A stretch of 64,000 nt of DNA from Paenibacillus rhizophilus (GCF_003854965.1 NZ_RQPI01000010.1:62001-126000); one strand, 5' to 3'; shown: positions 1 to 8,628, counted from the first letter of the stretch. Program-made: numbers and translations. Notes: a model not told the origin generated them from the sequence alone.

Positions 1-655
1 TGAACTTAAAGTCCAGGGTGTCACCGGGCCTGTAAAGGTAATCCGGATTTTGACTGTAATCGGTAATGTCACTCTTATTGGTAATGGTGAGACGCGGGCG
101 CTGCTTCAGCATACGGAGAACGTCGGTACTGTCGCTGTTGATGTCATTAATGAACGTGCTTAAATCGCTGTCGCTGACAAAACGGACGTTCTGTCTCGGA
201 GAGTCTGTACGATACTTATTGAACGAAGTATACAGAATGCCGGTTTGGCTCTCAAAAGACGCGTTGTTGAAAATGACGGTAAGGCCCTTATTAATATAGT
301 AGTCGGAGATTTCCTTTGCTTTTAGAGAGGTGATGTCGCTTGAGTCATCAGATTTGCCGGAATTATCATACTTACTGTATGTACCCTTGCCGATATAGAC
401 GGCGTCGTATTTTCCGTCGAAGTCATCGCGCAGCGAAACAAACCGGTTCATGCTCATGGTGTCAACGATTATGTTAGCCGCCGTAAGCGATTTGAGATCG
501 CTTTCCCCACTGTTTGTAACCTCCAAAATGCGGATGTTGTAAACAAAGGGTTCCGCATTTACCTTCAGAACGAGGCTTTTGATAGGCATCACAAGCAGGC
601 CCAACACAGCGAGGCCCGACAATATTAAAAGTATTTTCGATTTGGTAAGCTTCAA
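1..655 (-). CDS. Membrane-anchored extracytoplasmic protein, DUF5057-like (partial, cut by left edge)
   Basis: I translated this reading frame by hand; it is open from a TTG at 655 to the left edge, giving about 218 residues of the N-terminal part. The TTG is preceded by GGGGAGAG at a normal distance. The protein starts with lysines, then a hydrophobic helix (about residues 8-22), then PIKSLVLKVNAEPFVYNIRI and a soluble region with short beta-like stretches, so it is probably exported and anchored by its N-terminus. The VYNIRILEVTNSG opening resembles DUF5057 proteins of Paenibacillus and Clostridium; that link is from memory and is tentative. It is divergent from the pilus operon and shares a 384-base spacer with it, so a surface or pilus-related role is possible but unproven. 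Confidence 0.6.
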   Translation of the reverse strand, partial: MKLTKSKILLILSGLAVLGLLVMPIKSLVLKVNAEPFVYNIRILEVTNSGESDLKSLTAANIIVDTMSMNRFVSLRDDFDGKYDAVYIGKGTYSKYDNSGKSDDSSDITSLKAKEISDYYINKGLTVIFNNASFESQTGILYTSFNKYRTDSPRQNVRFVSDSDLSTFINDINSDSTDVLRMLKQRPRLTITNKSDITDYSQNPDYLYRPGDTLDFKF

Positions 656-1039
656 GGCTATCTCTCCCCGATTCTATATAAGAGCATTATAAGAGCAAAA
701 CTCCGACAATTTATTTCAAATTTTTCTAAAAACCGATAACTTTCAGGCAATTTTAATTGTAAAACTACCTATTATATGCTATATATCATTCTAGGATAAT
801 TTTCATTGATAGGCAATAAAAAACTATGTAAAATTACCCTGTAATCAGAGACTTTAGAACTATGTTTTGTTAGCGTAATCCAATATTATCCGGCTCTCCG
901 AAAATAAAGAATACATAAGAGATTTATCGGTTCCTTTTTGTGAAAATGTAGTGGGAAGTGCTCACTCCTTTTGCTAAAATTTTAAAGTCTTGCAGCCGAT
1001 AAAAAATTAAACACTACACGGCATGGAGATGAGTTCGCG
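656..1039. other. AT-rich divergent intergenic region upstream of the pilus operon
   Basis: This 384-base spacer is clearly more AT-rich than the flanking genes and carries no coding frame. It holds the SigD-like promoter at 975-1002. I looked for a c-di-GMP riboswitch, which precedes some Gram-positive pilus operons, and saw neither GEMM class I nor class II core motifs. Confidence 0.6.
975..1002 (+). promoter_or_regulatory. SigD (FliA/sigma-28)-like promoter of the pil operon
   Basis: The -35 element TAAA is at 975-978, followed by a 16-base spacer, then GCCGATAA at 995-1002. The Bacillus SigD consensus is TAAA-N14-16-GCCGATAT, so only the last base deviates. Transcription would start about 30 bases before the pilB start codon. 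No comparable SigA promoter was seen in the same spacer. The sequence match is direct; use by SigD is inferred. Confidence 0.55.
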
Positions 1040-2704
1040 TTGGCGATTGTGAAGAAAAGACTTGGAGACTTGCTGGTAGAGAATGGGATCATCTCTCAGG
1101 AACAGCTTGAGGAAGCGCTTGTCGAACAGCGCAAATCGAAACGCAAGCTCGGCGACCTGCTTATTTCGCAAGGTTATATAACCGAGCAGCAGCTGATCGA
1201 AGTATTGGAATTTCAGCTAGGCATACCGCATGTAAGCCTTTTTAAATATCAGATCGACCCTGCGATTACGCAGATTATTCCCGAAAGCATGGCCAAGCGC
1301 TATCAAGTTCTGCCTTTTATGAAAGAGGGCGGCAAGCTGATGGTGGCCATGGCGGACCCTTTGGACTATTTTGCAATTGAAGATTTGCGCATGAGCACCG
1401 GATTCCGGATCGAGCCCGCAATCTCCACAAGAGACGAGCTGCAGCGGGCGATCGCCCGGCATTACGGCATGCGCGATTCAATGAGCCAGATGATGGGGGA
1501 GCTTCCGTCGCAGGAAGAGATTGAAGAAACGGAAATTACCGATGAGGACTCGCCGATTGTCCGTCTGGTCAACCAGATGATTCAGCAGGCGGTGCAGCTA
1601 CGGGCATCGGATATTCATGTGGACCCCGGCGAAAATAATCTCGCCATCCGCTACCGGATTGATGGTACGCTGCGGACCGAGCGGCTGATTCCAAAGCAGA
1701 TGCAGGGCTTCATTACGGCACGGCTGAAGATTATGGCCCGCCTGAACATCGCTGAGCGTCGGCTGCCCCAGGACGGCCGGATCAAGATGCAGTTCGAATA
1801 CAAGATGGTCGATATCCGTGTATCGTCCTTGCCGACGATGCATGGCGAAAAAATAGTTCTGCGGCTGCTCGATCTGAGCACCGGTGTCAAATCGGTGGAC
1901 CTTCTCGGTTTTAGCGACGGCAATGTCGAGGCTTTTAAAGAAATGATCGGCAAGCCTTACGGCATCCTCTTGATAACGGGGCCGACGGGCAGCGGCAAGA
2001 CGACGACGTTGTACTCGGCGCTTAACCAGCTGAATGAAGAGAGCGTCAATATCATCACGGTTGAAGACCCTGTGGAGTATCAGCTGGAGGGCATCAACCA
2101 AGTTCATGTCAATCCGGCGATCGGATTAACCTTTGCGGCGGGTCTGCGTTCCATTCTTCGTCAAGATCCGAACATTGTCATGGTCGGGGAAATCCGGGAC
2201 ACGGAGACGGCCGCAATCGCCATCAGAGCTTCGCTTACAGGACACCTGGTGCTGTCCACATTGCACACGAATGACGCGATCAGCACCATTTCACGCCTGC
2301 GCGATATGGGAGTCGAGCCGTATTTGATCGCTTCGTCGCTGATCGGCGTCGTGTCCCAGCGGCTGGTGCGCAAGATTTGCACAGACTGCAAGGAAACCTA
2401 CGTTCCGTCCCAGCAGGAATCAATCATGCTGGGCAAGTACGGTTTGAAGCGTGAAGTCTTGCACCGTGGCCGCGGATGCGGAAGCTGCAACACGACGGGA
2501 TACCGCGGACGGATTGCGATTCATGAAGTATTGACGATCGATGACCATCTCCGCCAATTGATTACGAATTCGGCCTCGGTTGAAGAATTGCGGGTAGCGG
2601 CGAAGGAGCGGGGATTGGTTCAATTGATGGAGGACGGATTTCTTAAAGTATCCCAGGGATTGACAACGCTGCAGGAAGTGCTGCGGGAAACGGTCTCGCA
2701 TTAA
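1040..2704 (+). CDS. pilB: Type IV pilus extension ATPase PilB with MshEN domain
   Basis: This is the hexameric secretion/pilus ATPase that powers pilin polymerisation at the cytoplasmic face. The 554 residues fit the GspE/PilB family. The N-terminus carries two 24-residue MshEN motifs (7-30 and 36-59) separated by exactly five residues, the arrangement known to bind cyclic di-GMP. The core shows Walker A GPTGSGKTTT (K320), an Asp box TVEDPVEYQ, Walker B IVMVGEIRD (E384) and a His box STLHTND. Two cysteine pairs (C447/C450, C480/C483) form the zinc site typical of this family. The TTG start is chosen because GGAGATGAG precedes it and the protein then begins at the conserved N-terminus. It is first in a seven-gene operon. 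Confidence 0.96.
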   Translation: MAIVKKRLGDLLVENGIISQEQLEEALVEQRKSKRKLGDLLISQGYITEQQLIEVLEFQLGIPHVSLFKYQIDPAITQIIPESMAKRYQVLPFMKEGGKLMVAMADPLDYFAIEDLRMSTGFRIEPAISTRDELQRAIARHYGMRDSMSQMMGELPSQEEIEETEITDEDSPIVRLVNQMIQQAVQLRASDIHVDPGENNLAIRYRIDGTLRTERLIPKQMQGFITARLKIMARLNIAERRLPQDGRIKMQFEYKMVDIRVSSLPTMHGEKIVLRLLDLSTGVKSVDLLGFSDGNVEAFKEMIGKPYGILLITGPTGSGKTTTLYSALNQLNEESVNIITVEDPVEYQLEGINQVHVNPAIGLTFAAGLRSILRQDPNIVMVGEIRDTETAAIAIRASLTGHLVLSTLHTNDAISTISRLRDMGVEPYLIASSLIGVVSQRLVRKICTDCKETYVPSQQESIMLGKYGLKREVLHRGRGCGSCNTTGYRGRIAIHEVLTIDDHLRQLITNSASVEELRVAAKERGLVQLMEDGFLKVSQGLTTLQEVLRETVSH

Positions 2705-2723
2705 TGACAGGAGGAGAGTAACG

Positions 2724-3785
2724 ATGCTGTCCGATTCACGACAGATTACACAACTGCTGCATATGGCGTACTCCTCCAGAGCGTCGGACCTGCACATTTC
2801 GGTCGGCGCTCCGCCGGTGCTGCGCATTGACGGCAAGCTGCACAACGTGGAGGGCGGGCTCGTCGGCCCGGCCGAGGCGGAGAAGATGGCGCTCGATCTG
2901 CTCGGGCCTGAACAGGAAAAAGAGTTTCGGGAAGCAGGCGAATTCGACTTCTCTTATCCGCTGGAAGGCGGCGTGCGGTTCCGTGTCAACGTCTACCGGC
3001 AGCGGGGAGGGATCAGCATTGCGGCACGCAGCATTCCGGCTGAAATCCCGAGTCTGGAACAGCTTGCGCTTCCGCCGGTGCTGTCTGCCCTTGCGCTGAA
3101 GCCGCAGGGCCTGATTCTGGTAACAGGGCCGACGGGCAGCGGGAAATCGTCCACGCTTGCGGCGATGCTAAACCATATCAACCGGAATGAGCGCAAGCAT
3201 ATCGTCACGCTGGAAGATCCGATCGAATTTTTGCACAGCCACGGCACGTGCCTGATCGATCAGCGTGAGGTCGGCAGCGATACGGCCAGCTTCTCGAACG
3301 GCCTGCGGGCGGCGCTGCGCCAGGACCCGGACGTTATTCTCGTCGGGGAAATGCGCGACCTGGAGACGATTTCGGCAGCTGTTACCGCCGCGGAGACGGG
3401 TCATCTTGTCATGGCGACGCTGCACACGACCGATGCGCCGCAGACGATTGATCGGATTATCGATGCCTTTCCGGGGCATCAGCAGAATCAGATTCGCCTG
3501 CAGCTTGCTTCTGTGCTGCTTGCCGTCATTTCGCAGCGGCTGTTCCCGCGGGCTGAAGGCAAAGGGCGTCTGTGCGCGACGGAAATTCTCATGAACACAC
3601 CGGCGGTCTCCAACCTGATCCGCACCGAGAAGACGCACCAGATCAAAAATATTATGCAAACCGGACGTTCGCTCGGCATGCATACCCTTGACATGGCCAT
3701 CCGCGATTATTTATCGCACGGGTTGATCCATCCGGAGGCGGCCAAGGCTTATCTGGCGGAGGTGAGAGCCGATGCCACAATTTGA
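2724..3785 (+). CDS. pilT: Type IV pilus retraction ATPase PilT
   Basis: PilT is the motor that depolymerises pili and drives twitching. At 353 residues it has the usual PilT length and lacks the MshEN and zinc regions of PilB. Walker A GPTGSGKSS is at 135-143 (K141), Walker B VILVGEMRD has E209, and the His box reads ATLHTTDAPQTIDRIID. The C-terminal AIRNLIRE-type retraction motif is present as AVSNLIRTEK (294-303). The start is preceded by AGGAGGAGAG. It lies 19 bases after pilB, and its end overlaps pilC by 14 bases, which suggests translational coupling. Its presence suggests retractile pili rather than a simple pseudopilus. Confidence 0.96.
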   Translation: MLSDSRQITQLLHMAYSSRASDLHISVGAPPVLRIDGKLHNVEGGLVGPAEAEKMALDLLGPEQEKEFREAGEFDFSYPLEGGVRFRVNVYRQRGGISIAARSIPAEIPSLEQLALPPVLSALALKPQGLILVTGPTGSGKSSTLAAMLNHINRNERKHIVTLEDPIEFLHSHGTCLIDQREVGSDTASFSNGLRAALRQDPDVILVGEMRDLETISAAVTAAETGHLVMATLHTTDAPQTIDRIIDAFPGHQQNQIRLQLASVLLAVISQRLFPRAEGKGRLCATEILMNTPAVSNLIRTEKTHQIKNIMQTGRSLGMHTLDMAIRDYLSHGLIHPEAAKAYLAEVRADATI

Positions 3786-4980
3786 GTATCAAGTACGGAC
3801 ATCCGGCGGCAAACAGTTGAAGGGAAAGCTTACAGCCCTCGATAAGCCATCGGCGATGGAAGAGCTTCGCAAACGGGGACTTACCGTATTTTTGCTGAAC
3901 GAGCAGAAGAATTCCATCCTGTCGATGGATATTTATATCGGAAATCCGGTGAAGACGATTCATTTTATTATATATTGCCGGCAGTTCGCGACCTTGATCC
4001 GCGCAGGCGTCTCGATTATCGATGCGACCCGTATTTTGGCTGAGCAGACCGACAGCAAGCCGCTGAGAAAAGCGCTGCAGGACGTGAATTCCAGCCTGAT
4101 GCGCGGGATCGCGTTCTCGCAGGCCGTTCAGGAGCACAAGAAGATTTTCCCTTCCCTGTTCGTCAGCATGGTCCGCGCGGGCGAGGAGTCTGGCGATTTG
4201 GAAGGAACGCTGGATCGGCTGGCATTGTTCTTTGAAAAACAGCACACGACAACCGAGAAAATCAAGTCCGCGCTGACTTATCCGATCACCGTAGCCATTA
4301 TGGCGGTTGCGGCTGTCATTTATCTGCTCTGGGCCATTGTTCCGCAGTTTGTCACGATGTTCGAATCCATGAACGCCGATCTTCCGGCGATTACGAAGCT
4401 GGTGCTGGCGTTAAGCAAAAGCATCCAGGGCCAGTGGTATTATTGGCTGCTTGGCATCATTCTGCTGGTAGCGGCCTTCCAAATTACGAAGCGGACGGAA
4501 AAAGGGGCTTACGCCATTGACTATGCGAAGCTGAAAGTTCCGGTGTTCGGCAAGCTGAACCAAAAGGGTTCGATTGCACAGTTTACGCGCACTTTTTCTT
4601 CTCTCTATGCCAGCTCGGTGCCGATCTTGCAGTCGCTGAGCATTGTCGAGGAGATCGCCGGGAACAAGGTTATCGGCAAGTATATCCGCAGTGCGGGCGA
4701 TTCGCTTCGCCTCGGCAACCCGCTGTCCGATCCGCTCAAAAAAGCGTGGGTCTTCCCGCCGCTCGTTACGCAGATGATCGCCATCGGCGAAGAGACCGGC
4801 GCCCTCGACCAGATGCTCTCCAAGGTGGCGGACTTCTATGAGATGGATGTCGAGAACACCGTGGACCGTTTGAAGTCGCTGCTGGAACCGCTGCTGATCG
4901 CTTTTTTAGCGGGAGTAGTAGGAGTCATTGTAGCGGCGATCATGCTGCCGATGTTCAGTTTGTACAGCAATATGGGGTAA
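3772..4980 (+). CDS. pilC: Type IV pilus inner-membrane platform protein PilC
   Basis: PilC is the polytopic platform on which PilB and PilT act. The 402-residue protein has two T2SF (GspF-type) cytoplasmic domains, each with a conserved FTRTFSSLYASSVPIL-like or FATLIRAGVSIIDATRIL segment. Hydrophobic helices lie near 170-198, 222-236 and 370-398. A short N-terminal extension (FEYQVRTSGGKQLKGKL) is typical of the family. The ATG is preceded by GGAGGTGAGAG inside the end of pilT. The pilin gene follows after 32 bases. Confidence 0.95.
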   Translation: MPQFEYQVRTSGGKQLKGKLTALDKPSAMEELRKRGLTVFLLNEQKNSILSMDIYIGNPVKTIHFIIYCRQFATLIRAGVSIIDATRILAEQTDSKPLRKALQDVNSSLMRGIAFSQAVQEHKKIFPSLFVSMVRAGEESGDLEGTLDRLALFFEKQHTTTEKIKSALTYPITVAIMAVAAVIYLLWAIVPQFVTMFESMNADLPAITKLVLALSKSIQGQWYYWLLGIILLVAAFQITKRTEKGAYAIDYAKLKVPVFGKLNQKGSIAQFTRTFSSLYASSVPILQSLSIVEEIAGNKVIGKYIRSAGDSLRLGNPLSDPLKKAWVFPPLVTQMIAIGEETGALDQMLSKVADFYEMDVENTVDRLKSLLEPLLIAFLAGVVGVIVAAIMLPMFSLYSNMG

Positions 4981-5012
4981 AGGGATTAATATTACAAGGG
5001 GGAAGAATTGAA

Positions 5013-5465
5013 ATGTTGGCTAATGCAATTAAGAAAAGATTGAGCAAGGAAGAGAATCAGAAGGGTTTTACGCTGATTGAGCTGTTGGCGGTTATCGTTA
5101 TTTTGGGGATTATTTCGGTTATTGCTATACCAATGATTGGCGGAATTATTGATAATACGAAAAAAGATGCTGATGTTGCCACAGCACGTCAAATTTATGA
5201 AGCTGCAAGAATGTATGTTACTAGTGAATTAAAGGGGGATTTTACTAGTGAAACTGTACTAATAACTGATCTGAAAACAAAAAAATACTTGGAATCTAGT
5301 ATTGTATTGCCAAGTAACAAAGAATCCATTACAGGTGGAGAAGTTAACTTCAATGCTAGTGGTGAATTAGATACAACTAATGCTGTTGAGATCGTTACTG
5401 CATCATTTCCGGCAGCAACACCCAAGGTTTATACGGCTGCTAAAATTCAAGCTGTAGAGAAGTAA
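5013..5465 (+). CDS. pilA: Type IV major pilin (prepilin), PilA-like
   Basis: This is a 150-residue class III (N-methyl) prepilin. The leader of 18 residues ends in QKG, and cleavage would give a mature protein starting FTLIELLAVIVILGIISVI, with the conserved glutamate at position 5. The hydrophobic spine is followed by a small soluble domain with no cysteine pair, so the usual C-terminal disulfide loop of Gram-negative pilins is absent. The gene, especially its 3' two thirds, is clearly more AT-rich than pilC and pilD on either side, with codons such as AAA, ACT and TTA. A terminator follows at once. It is the only pilin-like gene in the window, so minor pilins, if any, are elsewhere. Confidence 0.93.
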   Translation: MLANAIKKRLSKEENQKGFTLIELLAVIVILGIISVIAIPMIGGIIDNTKKDADVATARQIYEAARMYVTSELKGDFTSETVLITDLKTKKYLESSIVLPSNKESITGGEVNFNASGELDTTNAVEIVTASFPAATPKVYTAAKIQAVEK

Positions 5466-5492
5466 TAAGTTATTAGAATATCAATTTCAATC

Positions 5493-5521
5493 AGGAATCG
5501 GACCATTCCGATTCCTTTTTT
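5493..5521 (+). terminator. Intra-operon terminator/attenuator after the pilin gene
   Basis: AGGAATCGGA (5493-5502) pairs perfectly with TCCGATTCCT (5507-5516) around a four-base loop, followed by a T run. It sits between the pilin gene and pilD, so it could keep pilin mRNA abundant relative to the downstream assembly genes. Confidence 0.8.
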
Positions 5522-5552
5522 AAAACATCCAGAAAGCGAATAGGAACACGCC

Positions 5553-6302
5553 ATGACGATTTTTCTAGCCGTTTATATCACCTTGCTCGGACTGATTCTG
5601 GGCTCCTTTTATAATGTCGTGGCGCTGCGCGTGCCGGCGGGGGAATCGCTAAAGTCTCCACCGTCGCACTGCACAAGCTGCGGGACAAGGCTGAAAGCAA
5701 GGGACCTGCTTCCGGTGCTCAGTTGGCTTACAGCCGGCGGAACATGCCGATACTGCGGAACCCGCGTGTCTTCGCTCTATCCGCTGGGGGAACTCGCGAC
5801 GGGACTGCTGTTTCTGTGGTCGTATCTCCAGTTTGGGTTGAACGGCAGCGGAATCACAGCGATGGTTCTGTCCAGTCTGGCTGTTATTGTAACGGTCTCG
5901 GATTTGAAGTTCATGTTGATTCCGGATAAGGTGCTGCTGTTTTTTCTGCCGGTCCTGCTTTTGTTGACCCTGCTGTTCCCGGAAGGTCCGCTGTGGCTGC
6001 ATCTGCTCGGGGCCGCAATCGGCGGCGGCGTCATTCTTCCGTTCGCTTTATTCGGAGGAATGGGTATGGGAGATGTCAAGCTGTTCGCGCTGCTGGGATG
6101 GGTCATTGGGTTTCCGAATGTTCTGCTCGCCTTCTTTACCGCGTGTCTTCTGGGAACCGTTGTTGGCGGAACGCTCCAACTGCTGGGCGTGGTGGGGCGC
6201 AGACAGCCGATTCCGTTCGGTCCGTGGCTGGCGGTCGGAGGTTTGCTCGCGTACGGTTACGGATCACAGATTATTGGCGGGTATCTCTCGCTCATCCGTT
6301 AG
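5553..6302 (+). CDS. pilD: Prepilin leader peptidase/N-methyltransferase PilD
   Basis: PilD cleaves the prepilin leader after QKG and methylates the new N-terminus. The 249-residue polytopic protein has the N-terminal methylase region with the zinc cysteines C40/C43 and C65/C68. It also has the two aspartates of the GxGD-type peptidase, D117 (in SDLKFMLIPD) and D174 (in GMGMGDVKL). Length and topology fit a full A24A-family enzyme. The ribosome site before the ATG (TAGGAAC) is modest. The pilMN fusion follows after 17 bases. Confidence 0.94.
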   Translation: MTIFLAVYITLLGLILGSFYNVVALRVPAGESLKSPPSHCTSCGTRLKARDLLPVLSWLTAGGTCRYCGTRVSSLYPLGELATGLLFLWSYLQFGLNGSGITAMVLSSLAVIVTVSDLKFMLIPDKVLLFFLPVLLLLTLLFPEGPLWLHLLGAAIGGGVILPFALFGGMGMGDVKLFALLGWVIGFPNVLLAFFTACLLGTVVGGTLQLLGVVGRRQPIPFGPWLAVGGLLAYGYGSQIIGGYLSLIR

Positions 6303-6319
6303 GAGGAATATCGATTCAT

Positions 6320-7954
6320 ATGCTTGGACTCAGAACACCGGCGGCTGGTCTTGCGATTGAGCAGACGGGAATCCGCTATATCAGCTTAAAGAACAAAAAG
6401 TCATGGGAAGTCCGCAAGAAACGATTTCTCCCGCTCCCTCCGGGCATGATCGTGGGGAACCAGGTGGCTGAAGGCGCCGCGCTGCTTGACCGGGTCAAGA
6501 AATGGGTGAAGAAAGAAGGACTGCGGGGCACCCGGATTGCCCTGTCCATTCCTCCATCGCAGATCATTGTAAGAAAAATGACCATTCCGAGCACCAATGA
6601 CAAGCAGGTGGAGCAGCTCGTCAAGCTGGAAGTGGAAACGGGGCTGCATCTGCCGTTCGACAATCCCGTTTACGATTATGTGACCACCGAAGTGGACGAG
6701 GACCAGAGCCATCTGCTGGTTTTTGCCGCTCCACGCAAGCCGATCCAGGAATACATCGATATTTTGGAAAAAGCGGGTCTGCGGGTAAGCAGTGTGGAGA
6801 TCGCGGCGACGGCGCTGGCGCGAAGCCTGTCTCTGGGGCAGGGCGAGAGCTTTGAAGAGACGATGCTCATCAATATGGAGCAGTCCATGTTGGACGTGTA
6901 CATGTTCCGCAGCGGGAATCCGGTGTTCATCCGCACGATTAACCGGGGCGACTTGAACCAGGCCGTGCCATCGGCCGACCTTGCTCCTGGCGGAGAACAG
7001 TATATGGCGGAAGCGGCGGCCTCGTCAGAGGCGTCGCAGAAGCAGCTCTCTCCGGAGCAGATGGTGGAGATTACCGCAGAAATTTCGCGGATGCTCAACT
7101 TCTATCAATACAGCTTGCATGACGGCAGCACCCGTATTAAAAATGTGCTGATCGCCGGATCGCCCGATACCCGCCGGCAGCTGTTCGAGGAATTAAATCT
7201 GTCGCTGACGGAGCTGGAAGTTTCCATGATCGGGCTGGATCCTTTTGCTGCTACCAATTTGCCCGATCCCGGGCTTAACGATTACCGTGTGGCCGTTGGG
7301 GCTGCTCTTCGCAGCAGCGGCTTCTTGACGATAGACCTGCTCCCTCGGGAAGACAGGGAAGCAATGCTGTTCCCTTACCTTGCCACGGCTCTTGTCGGTA
7401 TTTGGCTGCTTGGCGTTATTGGAACCGGCATTTATTACGCTGCGGAACGCGGGAAAATCTCGAACAACAACGAGCAAATACAAGGAGCGCAGGACCGGGG
7501 GACGATGCTTCAAGTGGAGCTTGCCAAGCTGAACGGAGGCGGAGGACAGCTGAACCGTAAAGCGGCGGTCGACGAAATTTTGAAGTACAAGATGAACATC
7601 GTTTCCGTGCTGAATGAGCTGGCGTCCGGGTTGCCGCAGGGCAGCGCGCTCCGCAATATTAATTATACGTACCGCACATCCATTGATCTGACCGTAAAAG
7701 TACCGCGGATGGAGGATGCTTCCATCTACCTGGCCAATCTTCGGCAAATGTCATTTACCGTGGACGCTTCGATTCAGAAGCTGACAGAAGGAGATACCGG
7801 CGCGGGTCCGGCCTCAACTTTATTAACCAAATCGTATACAGCGGTGTACAAGGTGAACCTCACCGCCAAGAAGCCGAACGAAGACGCTGGCGGTACAGAT
7901 ACAAGCGGGCAGGAAAGCCAAGGGGAGGTGGACAGCAGTGGAACAAATCAATAA
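6320..7954 (+). CDS. PilM-PilN fusion, type IV pilus alignment complex
   Basis: The first 335 or so residues are an actin-like PilM domain (start LGLRTPAAGLAIEQTGIRYI, then IALSIPPSQIIVRKMTIPST). Next comes IDLLPRE at 338-344, which matches the conserved N-terminal INLLPWR tail of PilN. A transmembrane helix at about 350-375, a coiled region and a PilN-like periplasmic domain follow. In most species PilM binds the PilN tail in trans; here both are one 544-residue chain. I chose the ATG at 6320, preceded by AGGAGGA at 6301, because translation from further upstream would run through pilD. The Ser/Gly-rich end overlaps pilO by 17 bases. Confidence 0.88.
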   Translation: MLGLRTPAAGLAIEQTGIRYISLKNKKSWEVRKKRFLPLPPGMIVGNQVAEGAALLDRVKKWVKKEGLRGTRIALSIPPSQIIVRKMTIPSTNDKQVEQLVKLEVETGLHLPFDNPVYDYVTTEVDEDQSHLLVFAAPRKPIQEYIDILEKAGLRVSSVEIAATALARSLSLGQGESFEETMLINMEQSMLDVYMFRSGNPVFIRTINRGDLNQAVPSADLAPGGEQYMAEAAASSEASQKQLSPEQMVEITAEISRMLNFYQYSLHDGSTRIKNVLIAGSPDTRRQLFEELNLSLTELEVSMIGLDPFAATNLPDPGLNDYRVAVGAALRSSGFLTIDLLPREDREAMLFPYLATALVGIWLLGVIGTGIYYAAERGKISNNNEQIQGAQDRGTMLQVELAKLNGGGGQLNRKAAVDEILKYKMNIVSVLNELASGLPQGSALRNINYTYRTSIDLTVKVPRMEDASIYLANLRQMSFTVDASIQKLTEGDTGAGPASTLLTKSYTAVYKVNLTAKKPNEDAGGTDTSGQESQGEVDSSGTNQ

Positions 7955-8597
7955 ATACCGTTCTCCGATTGTGCTAGGGGTGCTGATCTTATTCCTTATG
8001 CTGTTGTCCTTCTACTTGCTGGGAGTGCAGTCCGCGAGCCGGAAGGTCAGCGAACAGGAATCGCAGCTCGCGCAGCTCAATGAGCAAAATCAATTGCTGC
8101 AGACCCAAATCGATAAACTCCAAATCTCCTCACCCGGAGACTCGGAAGAGGAAGCGCTGCTGGCGCAGCTTCCGCGCGGAGATAACAGCGAGCAATTAAT
8201 TCTCGATCTGCGGGCCATCGGTACGGTTACGAATGCCAGATTGAAGGACATCAGCTTTACAGTGGGAGACACGAACCCCATTCAGGAAATGACAGGCGCT
8301 TCCACCGTCGCTTATTCAACCGTTAAGGCGCTGAAAATGACTGCCGTGGTCGAGGGCGACTATACAGGCATCCGCAACTGGATGAAGGATCTGCAGATTT
8401 TGCCGCGCATCATTAACGTGGATTCTTTTGTTTTCCAGCGATCAAGCAGTAACAATGCCGCCCAAAGCGTGAATAGCATTTTAACGGCAACGGTATCCTT
8501 CACGGCTTACTATGAAGAAACGGACAAAGATAAAGCAGAGGACAAGAATTCCTGGACAAAATCGGGCTCTGATCAAACAGCCTTTACCGGCGAATAA
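7938..8597 (+). CDS. pilO: Type IV pilus alignment protein PilO-like
   Basis: The 219-residue protein has a short cytoplasmic N-terminus, one transmembrane helix (about 10-28), a heptad-rich coiled coil (SEQESQLAQLNEQNQLLQTQ) and a ferredoxin-like extracytoplasmic domain, the build of PilO. It would pair with the PilN half of the preceding gene to form the alignment complex linking the motor to the envelope. The start is GTG with GGGGAGGTG upstream. It is the last gene of the operon and a terminator follows. There is no pilP or pilQ, as expected without an outer membrane. Confidence 0.82.
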   Translation: MEQINKYRSPIVLGVLILFLMLLSFYLLGVQSASRKVSEQESQLAQLNEQNQLLQTQIDKLQISSPGDSEEEALLAQLPRGDNSEQLILDLRAIGTVTNARLKDISFTVGDTNPIQEMTGASTVAYSTVKALKMTAVVEGDYTGIRNWMKDLQILPRIINVDSFVFQRSSSNNAAQSVNSILTATVSFTAYYEETDKDKAEDKNSWTKSGSDQTAFTGE

Positions 8598-8628
8598 CCG
8601 GGTCATCCCCATCCATTTTTCGCTTTGC

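Noticed and set aside
66-299. Short rightward open frame at the left edge
   Set aside because: It is antisense to a well-formed partial membrane protein on the minus strand and has no ribosome site.
656-1039. Possible c-di-GMP riboswitch before pilB
   Set aside because: No GEMM-I or GEMM-II core sequence is found; control by c-di-GMP is more likely through the PilB MshEN domain.
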